Shown: positions 15,024-22,557, counted from the stretch's first letter. The stretch: 23,492 nucleotides of DNA from Nocardioidaceae bacterium (GCA_025966335.1 JAICRS010000013.1:1-23492); one strand, 5' to 3'. A program made the numbers and translations. The notes: generated by a model from the letters alone, not told the origin.

Positions 15024-15862
15024 GCTCAGAGCGCATGAACCGCAGGTCCCGGGCAGCGCTCGGGCGGCACGGACTGCTGATCGCCTTGTCGCTGCTGATG
15101 GTCTTCCCGATCGTGCTCACCATCTCGACGACGTTCAAGACGTCTGAAGACGTGAAGGTGAACCCCTTCGGGTTCTTCTCCTCATTCTCCTGGGAGAACC
15201 TGTCCAACGCGTGGAACGTCGGCAACTTCGACGCCTACCTGCTCAACAGCTTCCTGCTGTCGGTGCCGAGCACGTTGATCGTCGTCATCCTCTCCACGAT
15301 GGGCGGCTACACGTTCGCGCGGCTGCCCTTCCCCGGCCGGACCTTCCTGTTCTACCTCGTGATCGTCGGCCTGCTGGTGCCGTTCTTCGCCTACATGATC
15401 CCTTTGTACTTCCAGCTGCGGGCGATGGGACTCTTGGACAGCCTGGTCGGGGTGAACCTTGTCCTGGCCAGCACCGGGGTCTCCTTCGGCACCTTCTTCA
15501 TGCGAGCCTTCTTCGCCGACCTCCCGGCGGAGCTCGACCAGGCGGCCCGGATCGACGGTGCGTCGGAGTGGCAGATATTCCTCCGGGTGATGCTGCCGCT
15601 GGTGACCTCCGGTGTGGGTGCCCTAGCGGTGTTCACGTTCTTGCAGAACTGGAACAACTTCCTGGTCCCCTTGCTGTACATCCCAAGCGGCGAGTACCGG
15701 CCGCTGACCACCGGGCTGTACCTGTTCCTGGGCGGTCGGACCGTCGACATCGGTCCCTTGGCAGCTGGCACCCTGATCACCATCCTGCCGGTCATCGTGC
15801 TGTTCATCGCACTGCAACGGCAGGTCACCCAGGGGTTCATCTCGGGAGCCGTGAAGGGCTGA
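15020..15862 (+). CDS. Sugar ABC transporter permease 2 (MalG-like)
   Basis: A 280-residue permease with six predicted helices, the first at about residues 14-34. The EAA loop is DQAARIDGASEWQIFLRVML-P (from about residue 174). FKTSEDVKVNPFGFF early in the protein and the terminal QRQVTQGFISGAVKG are typical of the MalG/UgpE group. The start ATG overlaps the previous stop codon (ATGA), indicating translational coupling. No ATP-binding subunit follows; a shared MsiK-type ATPase elsewhere in the genome would be needed. Confidence 0.95.
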   Translation: MSSERMNRRSRAALGRHGLLIALSLLMVFPIVLTISTTFKTSEDVKVNPFGFFSSFSWENLSNAWNVGNFDAYLLNSFLLSVPSTLIVVILSTMGGYTFARLPFPGRTFLFYLVIVGLLVPFFAYMIPLYFQLRAMGLLDSLVGVNLVLASTGVSFGTFFMRAFFADLPAELDQAARIDGASEWQIFLRVMLPLVTSGVGALAVFTFLQNWNNFLVPLLYIPSGEYRPLTTGLYLFLGGRTVDIGPLAAGTLITILPVIVLFIALQRQVTQGFISGAVKG

Positions 15863-15914
15863 ACAGGCTTACCGACGTTCCACGCCCCACGACTGACTGG
15901 ACCGAAACAGAACC

Positions 15915-17219
15915 GTGCACGACGTACTTGACCCGAGGGACATCGTCCCGGACGAGGCAGAGCAGTTGCGGCTGAGCGGTTATCCGGTCGGCGCCCTGGA
16001 GGCGGAGGCTCGGTCGGCCGCCGAGGAAGCCGACCTCCCGGGCCTCGCGCGGATCCGCGCGGCACTGGCCGAGTTGGAGCGAGCGCCCGGTTGGGATTAC
16101 GTCGAGCCCGAGGACGATGCCACGCTGATGGGCTTGCTCGAGACGGTCGGGCGCCTCGCCGTACCGCGTGACCGGCTCAAGGACCGGGTCCGCGGCGCCT
16201 GGCTAGGGCGAACGGTGGGCAACACCCTGGGCAAGCCGGTCGAGGGCCTGTCGCGCGGCGAGATGGAGATCTACCTTCGCGCGGCTGATCAGTGGCCGCA
16301 GACGGGCTATCTCCCCTTGCTCGACCCTCTGCCGTCGGGCGTACGGGCACTCCATCCCTCGGCACCGGTCGCAGCCGCAGGTCGGTTCACCGATGTGCCT
16401 CGCGATGACGACATCGACTGGACGATTCTCGGGCTGCACGTGCTCGAGCGACACGGCCGCGGTGTGCGCACCGAGCAGATCGCGACGGCGTGGTTGGACC
16501 GGGTTCCCTTCACCCAGACCTACACCGCTGAGCGGGCGGCGTACCGAAACCTGATCCAGGGTCTTCGTCCGCCCGCGACCGCGACGTACGACAATCCGTA
16601 CCGGGAATGGATCGGTGCGTTGATCCGAGGCGACGTGTTCGGCTACGTCTCGCCCGGCGACCCGGCGGAGGCGGCTCGCCTGGCGCTGGTCGACGCCCGA
16701 CTGACCCACGTCGCCAACGGCGCCTACGGCGAGATGTGGGCTGCCGCGCTGACATCCGCGGCCCTGTGCGTCGAGACCGCTGCGGATGCACTCGAGCTCG
16801 CCCTGGCCGTCGTACCGCCGCGGTCCCGACTGGCCGAGGCGCTGCGTCGGGTCATGGAGCTGCACGGCGCGGGGAGCACCGCGACCGATGCGCTGGACCA
16901 CGTCGACGAGACACTGGGGCACTACCCGTGGGTGCACACGATCAACAACGCAGCCCTGATCGCCGTCGGCCTGCTGTGGGGGTCGTCTTTCATGGAGGCG
17001 GTCGGCTTGACGATCTCCGGGGGACGGGACACCGACTCCACCGGGGCAACGGTCGGCAGCGTCTACGGTGCTCTGCACGGCGCCGGTGCGGTACCAGCCG
17101 AGCTCGTCGGGACCACTCACGTGCATGTCCGGAGCGCGGTTCGCGACTTCGACCGCGTCCGCATCGACGAGTTGGCCGAGCGGACGGTCCGCCTGGCAGA
17201 GGACCACCTCGAGCACTGA
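15915..17219 (+). CDS. ADP-ribosylglycohydrolase-family protein
   Basis: A 434-residue protein of the ADP-ribosylglycohydrolase (DraG/ARH) fold. After an N-terminal extension of about 90 residues comes the core: GAWLGRTVGNTLGKPVEG (94-111), the acidic metal motif DDDIDWT (164-170), and near the end GRDTDSTGATVGSVYGALHGA (370-390) carrying D372/D374/S375. These match the two Mg-binding clusters of the family, so the enzyme should be active. The family cleaves N- or O-glycosidic bonds to ADP-ribose, but a member inside a sugar import operon more likely acts on a small-molecule glycoside. The GTG at 15915, 52 nt after the permease stop, is the only suitable start; its ribosome binding site is poor. 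It is followed 14 nt later by the phosphodiesterase gene. Confidence 0.88.
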   Translation: MHDVLDPRDIVPDEAEQLRLSGYPVGALEAEARSAAEEADLPGLARIRAALAELERAPGWDYVEPEDDATLMGLLETVGRLAVPRDRLKDRVRGAWLGRTVGNTLGKPVEGLSRGEMEIYLRAADQWPQTGYLPLLDPLPSGVRALHPSAPVAAAGRFTDVPRDDDIDWTILGLHVLERHGRGVRTEQIATAWLDRVPFTQTYTAERAAYRNLIQGLRPPATATYDNPYREWIGALIRGDVFGYVSPGDPAEAARLALVDARLTHVANGAYGEMWAAALTSAALCVETAADALELALAVVPPRSRLAEALRRVMELHGAGSTATDALDHVDETLGHYPWVHTINNAALIAVGLLWGSSFMEAVGLTISGGRDTDSTGATVGSVYGALHGAGAVPAELVGTTHVHVRSAVRDFDRVRIDELAERTVRLAEDHLEH

Positions 17220-17233
17220 GGAAGGAAGCCATC

Positions 17234-18007
17234 ATGGCTTGGCCCGTCTTCACGGAGACGCCAACAATCGTGGGGCACCGCGGCATCGGCAAAGGACTGG
17301 TCGACGGCTTTCGCGGCAACACGATCGACAGTTTCCTCGCAGCGCTGCAGGCCGGCGCCACCTGGGTTGAGGTGGACGTGCAGCGCACCGCCGACGACGA
17401 GCTGGTCGTCTCGCACGATCCCGATCTTCCCGATGGCACTCTCCTCGCCGAGGTGACGGCGGAGCAGGCAGCGCGGCAGGGTCCCGTCTCGGTGAGCCAG
17501 CTGCTCGACGCGCTCCCGTCGGATGCCGGCGTGGTCTTCGACGTCAAGTCGTCGCTTCCCGACGCCAGCAGCCTGGGCAGCTCGACCACCGCGGCGCTGC
17601 TGGCTCAGACGTGCAACCGGGTTCTCGGGGACCGACCGGCCCTCGCATGTTCCTTCGATCCGGCGGCACTGAGTCACATGCGCGAGGAGATGCCCTCGCT
17701 GGCGCTCGGGCTGCTGACCTGGTTTCGGTTCCCCATCGCGCACGCGGTGGCGGCCGCCGCACACCTCGACGTCCAGGTCCTGGCTGCCCATGCCGGATCG
17801 CTGTGGGCTAACGCGTCCAGTGGGTGGTCGGGCGTGCCGGCGCCTGAGCGATTGATCGACCAGGTGCACAGCACCCAGAGGCAGCTGCTGGTGTGGTGCC
17901 CCTCGACGCGACGGGCACGGACCCTTGCCCGGGCCGGAGTGGACGCAATGGTGGTGGACGACGTGCCCAAGCACGTCGAGGCGGTGGCGCGCGTCCGCAG
18001 GACCTGA
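17234..18007 (+). CDS. Glycerophosphodiester phosphodiesterase family protein (cytosolic)
   Basis: A 257-residue single-domain GDPD enzyme without signal peptide. Catalytic His H15 lies in VGHRG; metal ligands E46 and D48 in WVEVDVQ; the second catalytic His H61 in VVSHDPD. The third metal ligand, usually Glu in an ELK motif, appears to be Asp (D103 in VFDVKSS). The PENT motif is changed to RGNTIDSF. The family hydrolyses glycerophosphodiesters to glycerol-3-phosphate and an alcohol; some members (agrocinopine phosphodiesterase AccF) split sugar phosphodiesters. The ATG at 17234 has GAAGGAAG upstream. It is the last gene of the transporter operon, an arrangement recalling E. coli ugpBAECQ, where the cytosolic phosphodiesterase acts on imported diesters. 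Confidence 0.9.
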   Translation: MAWPVFTETPTIVGHRGIGKGLVDGFRGNTIDSFLAALQAGATWVEVDVQRTADDELVVSHDPDLPDGTLLAEVTAEQAARQGPVSVSQLLDALPSDAGVVFDVKSSLPDASSLGSSTTAALLAQTCNRVLGDRPALACSFDPAALSHMREEMPSLALGLLTWFRFPIAHAVAAAAHLDVQVLAAHAGSLWANASSGWSGVPAPERLIDQVHSTQRQLLVWCPSTRRARTLARAGVDAMVVDDVPKHVEAVARVRRT

Positions 18008-18077
18008 TCTACCGCTGACTCCTCTTGGGCCTCGCGGGACTGGCCATCCAGGCCGGATCGTGTCGGCCCGTTGGAAG

Positions 18078-18095
18078 GCGCTGAGACCTCAGCGC
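18078..18095. terminator. Candidate bidirectional terminator hairpin
   Basis: GCGCTGAG (18078-18085) and CTCAGCGC (18088-18095) are perfect 8-bp arms separated by AC. The stem includes the stop codon of the minus-strand thioesterase and lies about 70 bp after the phosphodiesterase stop, between two convergent operons. T-runs are absent. Confidence 0.4.
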
Positions 18096-18586
18096 AGGGC
18101 CATCGAGCCGGATACGTCCGGTTCCCAGGGCAGCTCGGCATCCGCGGCGATGCGCTGGTCGAGGGCGGCCGCGACGTCGTCGGGCCAGGGGGCCGTACGG
18201 CGGGTCTCGAGGTCGATGTGGAGGAAGATCTCTTCCATCACGAAGCTCAGGCGCTGGTGTGAATCGTCGAGCAGGTAGACCAGCGCGTGGGCGGCCCGCT
18301 CGGCACGCCCGAGCAGCCGCACTCGCGCCGACATCCTGTCGCCGGTGCGCAGTTCGGCGAGATAGACCAGGTGGTGCTCGGCAGAGAAGCACGCGTGCCC
18401 ACTCGCCGGCCAGTTCTGCGGTATTCCCATCTCGACCAACGACTCGTCGAGCCCCTCGCTCGCGATGCCGGTGTAGTGACGGACGTTGAGGTGGCCGTTG
18501 ACGTCCTCGAAAGCGATCGGGACCGGCTGCTCGACGTACGCCGGCAACGCCACGAGCTGCTGGTGCGTGGGGTGCGGTGCTCTCAT
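18089..18586 (-). CDS. Hotdog-fold acyl-CoA thioesterase (YbgC/FadM-like)
   Basis: A 165-residue thioesterase. The active-site segment AFEDVNGHLNVRHYTGI (about 25-41) matches the D-x-x-GH-N-N/V-x-x-Y signature of the 4-hydroxybenzoyl-CoA thioesterase group, with D28 as probable catalytic Asp and H32, N34. HACFSAEHHLVYLAELRTGDRM and EEIFLHIDLETRR are the following hotdog strands. It hydrolyses acyl-CoA or a related thioester in the cytosol. The ATG at 18584-18586 lies 20 nt after the stop of the flavoprotein gene, on the same strand, without a clear Shine-Dalgarno site. It appears to be the last gene of the prenyl-lipid operon. Confidence 0.85.
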   Translation of the reverse strand: MRAPHPTHQQLVALPAYVEQPVPIAFEDVNGHLNVRHYTGIASEGLDESLVEMGIPQNWPASGHACFSAEHHLVYLAELRTGDRMSARVRLLGRAERAAHALVYLLDDSHQRLSFVMEEIFLHIDLETRRTAPWPDDVAAALDQRIAADAELPWEPDVSGSMALR

Positions 18587-18606
18587 GAGCCGTGACCATA
18601 CCGGCC

Positions 18607-19785
18607 TCAGGGCTCTTCCCCCTCCTTGTGATGCGTCGCACCGTGCCCCCGAGCCCGTCCGAACATGCCCTGGGCGAGCCCGCGCACTACGGTGCCGGAG
18701 ATCTTTCCCCGCGCGAGACCCAGCTCCACCAGATCGTCGAAGACGCGCTGGTCGGCCGCCGACGAGCGCAGCCCGGCGTCGATCACGGCGCCGGACCGGC
18801 AGAGCCGGGCGGCGACCTGGATGTGGCGCAGGTGGCTGTCGAGGATCGGCGCGGTCTGTCGTCGGTAGCGCGCCCCCGCGTCGGCCGGCTCGCCGGCCGC
18901 AACCGCGTTCGCGGCGGCGCGTCCGGCGGCGAGGCCGGTGGCGACGGCGTAGTAGATGCCTTCGCCGGTCAGCGGATTCACCAGCCCGGCGGCGTCGCCG
19001 GCGAGCAGGATCCGGCCGTCGACAGGGCGCCAGGCCCCGCTGGACAACGGCAGCTGGTGGCCGCGCCAGTCGGATCCCCGGGCCGCGGCGTCGGGCAGCA
19101 ACGCGTCGAGCCGTTCGAGCAGGCAGGCCTTGGTCGGCCGTCCGCGCCGGTGGTCAAGAATCTCGCCGTACCCGACGTTGGCGATCCCGTCGCCGCGGTC
19201 GAAGGACCACGCGTACGCCGACCGGCGCATGGTGTCGAACACGATGGCCTGAGCGGCCTCGCGGCCGGACGGCACCGGGGCGTAGCCGCGCAGCGCCACC
19301 GCCATCGGTCCTGGGGCGATGCCGAGCGCGCGCCTGACCACCGAGTGGGCGCCGTCCGCACCGACGATCACCCGTGCCCGGAACGTGTCGTCCACCGCCA
19401 GCTCTGAACCGGTGTCGTCGACGGTCCGCACGCGGTGCCGGACCAGCTCGGCACCGGCAAACTGCGCCGCTTCCACCAGCCGGTGGTCGAACACAGTCCG
19501 GGGGACCACGAACGTCGGCCGAGCCATGTCCCGGTCCGCGGACAGGCCACCTCGGCTGAGCCGCAGTCGCGGCACCGGCACCCGGTCGTCGACGATGCCG
19601 GTTACGCCGGCGTCCTCCAGCAGGTCGATCACGTGCGGTGCGATCCCGTCACCACAGGCCTTGTCCCGCGGGAAGTCGGCGCGGTCCAGCAGCACCACCT
19701 TCAAGCTCGGGTCGGCTCGCATCGCGCCGATCGCCGTCGCGGCACCGGCCGGCCCGGCGCCGACCACGGCGAGGTCCCAGATCAT
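18607..19785 (-). CDS. FAD-dependent geranylgeranyl reductase-type oxidoreductase
   Basis: A 392-residue flavoprotein. The FAD-binding Rossmann motif is LAVVGAGPAGAATA (about 5-18). DRADFPRDKACGDGIAP (34-50) contains the CGDG typical of geranylgeranyl reductases. VGADGAHSVVRRALG is the second FAD motif, and ILLAGDAAGLVNPLTGEGIYYAV the third, with the family's NPxxGEGI. Members reduce the double bonds of isoprenoid chains in quinones, chlorophyll or ether lipids. The ATG at 19783-19785 overlaps the prenyltransferase stop (ATGA), so the two are translationally coupled, which supports an isoprenoid substrate. The long open frame upstream belongs to the antisense/other frame of the prenyltransferase and is not used. 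Confidence 0.92.
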   Translation of the reverse strand: MIWDLAVVGAGPAGAATAIGAMRADPSLKVVLLDRADFPRDKACGDGIAPHVIDLLEDAGVTGIVDDRVPVPRLRLSRGGLSADRDMARPTFVVPRTVFDHRLVEAAQFAGAELVRHRVRTVDDTGSELAVDDTFRARVIVGADGAHSVVRRALGIAPGPMAVALRGYAPVPSGREAAQAIVFDTMRRSAYAWSFDRGDGIANVGYGEILDHRRGRPTKACLLERLDALLPDAAARGSDWRGHQLPLSSGAWRPVDGRILLAGDAAGLVNPLTGEGIYYAVATGLAAGRAAANAVAAGEPADAGARYRRQTAPILDSHLRHIQVAARLCRSGAVIDAGLRSSAADQRVFDDLVELGLARGKISGTVVRGLAQGMFGRARGHGATHHKEGEEP

Positions 19786-20605
19786 GCGCTGACCACGGCC
19801 AGCAGCACGACGTCGATGAGCGCGATTGCCATCGCGGCGTAGAACGGAGCCTTTCCGCGGCCGGACAGCGCCAACAGTCCGAGGAGAATGACGAGCCCCA
19901 GCGTGGCCAGGGTCCACGTCGCCGGTGGCCCCATGGGTCCAAGCACGGCGACGACCGAACCGGCGACCAGGAGCAGCGTGCCGACCACCCGCGTCGCCGT
20001 GGCACCGAGCCGGTGCGGCAGGCCACGGACACCGGTGGCCGCGTCGTCGTCGAAGTCGGGGAGGGTGTTGAGGAAGTGTGCCCCCACGCCGAGGGCGGCG
20101 GCCATGCCGAGTATCCATGGGTGCGGCCACTGCGGGGTGTCGCCGGCGAGCGTGACGACCGCGGGCAGCGTGCCGAACGCCAGCGCGTAGGGCAGCCATG
20201 ACCACGGGGTCGACTTCATCCCGAGGTTGTACGCGTGTCCGGCCGCGACCCCGACGCACAGATGCACGAGGCCGCTGCGCCACCCGGCCAGCAGTGACAG
20301 CAGCACGCCACCGCGGCGACCACCAGGCACCGGACGACGACGCCCCGGGACAGCTCACCGTTCGCGAGCGGTTTGTCGGGCCGCCCGACGACACGATCGC
20401 GGGACGCGTCGACGAGATCGTTGCCCCACCCGATCGTCAGCTGGCCGGCGAAGACACCGGCCGTCACCGCGACCGCCGCGCTCGTCTCGAGATCTGTCGA
20501 GACCGCGAGCAGTACGACCACCGTCGTGACCGCGATGGTCGGGCCGATGTGAGCAGCGCGCAGCAGGGGAGCGGGGCGCGGACTGGTGCCCGTGGCCGTG
20601 GTCAG
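19782..20605 (-). pseudogene. UbiA-family prenyltransferase, frameshifted
   Basis: Two frames together encode a typical polytopic UbiA protein of about 274 residues. The first frame (from about 20605 to 20306) gives LLRAAHIGPTIAVTT, then the first Asp-rich motif GNDLVDASRD (NDxxDxxxD, residues 62-70) and RPDKPLANGELS. The second frame (20305 to 19782) continues with VLLSLLAGWRSG, AYNLGMKSTPWSWLPYALAF and the second motif NTLPDFDDDAATGVRGLP. Restoring one G at about 20305/20306 (GCG-TG to GCGGTG) joins them as AAVAVLLSLLAG. There is no ATG/GTG/TTG ahead of the conserved N terminus; CTG at 20603-20605 overlaps the epimerase stop as CTGA. The next standard start (GTG 20519-20521) would lose the first conserved segment. 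It transfers a prenyl chain to an acceptor in the membrane, if intact. A sequencing error is possible. Confidence 0.8.
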
Positions 20606-21678
20606 GGCCGGTTCCGCTCGGCAACCGGTCCACGTCGGACGAAGTCGCGCAGGGCACGCGGGACGCTGCGGCGCCGCAGCACCGGCGTCCGGGCCGCAGC
20701 GGTCTCGCGCATTCCATCGATGACCTCGCGAAAGACCGTCACGGCGTCGACATCAGGCGACCAGCCGAGCTCGCGGGAAGCCCGCGAGCAGTCGAGCAGC
20801 GGCAGCGCGAAACCCATGTCCAGCCAGCCTGTGTCGACCTGCTGGAGCCGGGCGTGCCAGGCCGCAGACATAGCCGCGCGTACGACGCCCGACGGCACAT
20901 GGATCGGGCGCGCCCCGAGTACGTCAGCGATCCGGTCCGTGGTGATCGGCGGCTCCGCGGACAGGTTGAACGCCCCGCCCACCTTCCGGTCGAGCTCGCG
21001 GACGACCGCGTCCGCCACGTCGTCGGCGTGGACCATCGGGATCCGGAGTCCCCGGTCGAGCGGCAGGACAGGGATGTGGTCGAGCACCGCCGAGGGCACG
21101 ATCGCCGGTACGCCGTACCGCAGCAGCGCGCTGCCCGCCGTACGCTGCCCGACGATGCCGGGGCGCATCCGACTGAGGAGCGTGTCGTGTCCGGCCGCCT
21201 GGTGCTGGTCGAGGAGCCGCTCGGCCGCGGCTTTGTGGACGCTGTAGCGCGAGCTGTGGACCCCGCCGGTCGGCCAGGACTCGTCGACGTGCGCGTCGTC
21301 GGACTTGGGGGAGTAGGCGCCGACCGAGGACATGTGCACCAGGTGCGGTACGGCGGACGCGGTGACTGCCTCGAGAACCCGCCTGGTGCCGCCGACACCG
21401 AGCTCCTCGAGGTACCTCAGATCGTGGGAGGGCTGGAAGCCCCAGGCAAGGTGAACGACTGCGTCCGCCCCGCGGAACGCCTCAGTGAGTGTGCGCACCG
21501 CGTCGCCGTGGGTGAGGTCGACCGCCCGCCACTGAACCGCCTCGCCGCCCGGCGCGGCCGCGGGGTCGTCCGGAAGCCGGCGGGCGAGACCGACGATCTG
21601 GTGCCCACCGTCGCTCACGAGCCGACGCAGCAGCGCCGTGCCGATGTTTCCGGTCGCGCCGGTCACCGCAATCCGCAT
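20602..21678 (-). CDS. NAD-dependent epimerase/dehydratase family protein
   Basis: A 358-residue extended short-chain dehydrogenase. The N-terminal motif TGATGNIG (6-13) binds NAD(P). HLAWG (76-80) follows the fourth strand. S117/S118 (MSSVGAYS) and Y145/K149 (RYSVHK) form the catalytic triad. The C-terminal part is of the sugar-nucleotide epimerase type (FNLSAEPPITTDRIADVLG). It probably modifies a sugar nucleotide or a prenyl/steroid-like alcohol. The ATG at 21676-21678 has AAGGGAG 7 nt upstream; the frame upstream of it is non-conserved. It is the first gene of the operon that continues with the prenyltransferase, reductase and thioesterase; its stop overlaps the apparent CTG start of the next gene. 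Confidence 0.9.
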   Translation of the reverse strand: MRIAVTGATGNIGTALLRRLVSDGGHQIVGLARRLPDDPAAAPGGEAVQWRAVDLTHGDAVRTLTEAFRGADAVVHLAWGFQPSHDLRYLEELGVGGTRRVLEAVTASAVPHLVHMSSVGAYSPKSDDAHVDESWPTGGVHSSRYSVHKAAAERLLDQHQAAGHDTLLSRMRPGIVGQRTAGSALLRYGVPAIVPSAVLDHIPVLPLDRGLRIPMVHADDVADAVVRELDRKVGGAFNLSAEPPITTDRIADVLGARPIHVPSGVVRAAMSAAWHARLQQVDTGWLDMGFALPLLDCSRASRELGWSPDVDAVTVFREVIDGMRETAAARTPVLRRRSVPRALRDFVRRGPVAERNRP

Positions 21679-21741
21679 CGTCGGTCTCCCTTCTGCGTCG
21701 CGACTGCCGTCATGAGCAGCGATCAGCGGACAGACTGCCGA

Positions 21742-21767
21742 GTACCCCGTTGTTCTGACGGACACAC
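21742..21767 (-). promoter_or_regulatory. Possible sigma-B-type promoter for the epimerase operon
   Basis: On the minus strand GTGTG (21767-21763), a 15-nt spacer and GGGTAC (21747-21742) fit the Streptomyces sigma-B-like consensus GNNTN-N14-16-GGGTAY. It would start transcription about 55-60 nt before the epimerase ATG. The -35 part of this consensus is very loose, so chance matches are common. Confidence 0.28.
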
Positions 21768-21825
21768 CTGGAATCGGAGCCCGGCCGCACTGCAGGCAAC
21801 AGACGCGGCCGGTGGCCCACACCAG

Positions 21826-22557
21826 TCATTGCCTGCTCCGCCGGGCGATTCGGTATGCCGGCTCCCTCAGTGCGCGAATGAAGTCGTAGTTCTCCAAGCC
21901 TGGAACGGTGTTGCGCACTGGGTCGAAGGACACCAGGGCATCCGCGTCGGCACTCATCAGAGTCAAGGTGCCGACCTGACGCCACTTCCCGTTGACGCGC
22001 GCGCACATCACGTCGAACCCGTCGCCGGAGCCGGGCACGACGGCCAGCAGCGTCGGCCCCTGAGGCGTTCGGTACGGCAGCAGGGTCGTCATAGCGCCGC
22101 GAGACGGCGAGAAATGCGGCCGCAGGACGAACCTGCCGACCCTACTGATACCGGTCGAAGCGAAAAGCAGGTCGCCGTGTCGTTCACCGACGGGCGCGCG
22201 GAGGGCCAGACCGAAGATGTCCGGGACCGGTGCTGGCAGCCCGACCGCGCGGGACAGGCGGACCAGCACGATGTCGGTGCCTGAGCTGTCCAGCCACGGC
22301 ACGCCCGTGGGCGGGTCAAGACCGGCTCGGCGGAGCTCGCCGAGGACCACATCGCCGTGCGGGTGCAGCGGTTTCGCCGGAACGCGGAGTGCGGCGACGG
22401 CCCTTGTGATGCCGGCGAGCACCTGCCCAAGAGCTCCGGCCGACCATCGCTGCGGGAGCTTCGTCGGTACAACCATGCCGATCGTTACCCAGTCGCCGCG
22501 CAAAGAACGCGGCACGGGCTGACGACGGGCGTGGGCATCTGGATCGCGGACGTCCAC
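21826..22557 (-). CDS. Short catalase-fold-like protein (putative haem protein)
   Basis: A 243-residue protein I do not recognise as a named family with certainty. Its segments line up in order with the catalase fold: LHPHGDVVLGEL has H65-x2-G68-x4-G73, the spacing around the catalytic His of catalases; VLVRLSRAVG matches VRFSTV; PDIFGLALR matches the D-x-RGFA segment; HGDLLFASTG matches WDLVGNN; and REPAY (R231-x3-Y235) near the C terminus has the spacing of the proximal haem Tyr motif. It is much shorter than catalases (about 480 residues) and shorter than minimal catalase-related peroxidases (about 300). The GTG at 22555-22557 is set by GAAGGAG 7 nt upstream; an internal ATG at 22474-22476 has no ribosome binding site. 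It is divergent from the DUF4383 gene. Confidence 0.75.
   Translation of the reverse strand: MDVRDPDAHARRQPVPRSLRGDWVTIGMVVPTKLPQRWSAGALGQVLAGITRAVAALRVPAKPLHPHGDVVLGELRRAGLDPPTGVPWLDSSGTDIVLVRLSRAVGLPAPVPDIFGLALRAPVGERHGDLLFASTGISRVGRFVLRPHFSPSRGAMTTLLPYRTPQGPTLLAVVPGSGDGFDVMCARVNGKWRQVGTLTLMSADADALVSFDPVRNTVPGLENYDFIRALREPAYRIARRSRQ

Noticed and set aside
16607..17233. N-terminal extension of the phosphodiesterase to position 16607
   Set aside because: The extra 209 codons overlap the ADP-ribosylglycohydrolase gene in another frame and are Arg-rich; the ATG at 17234 has a good ribosome binding site and starts the domain.
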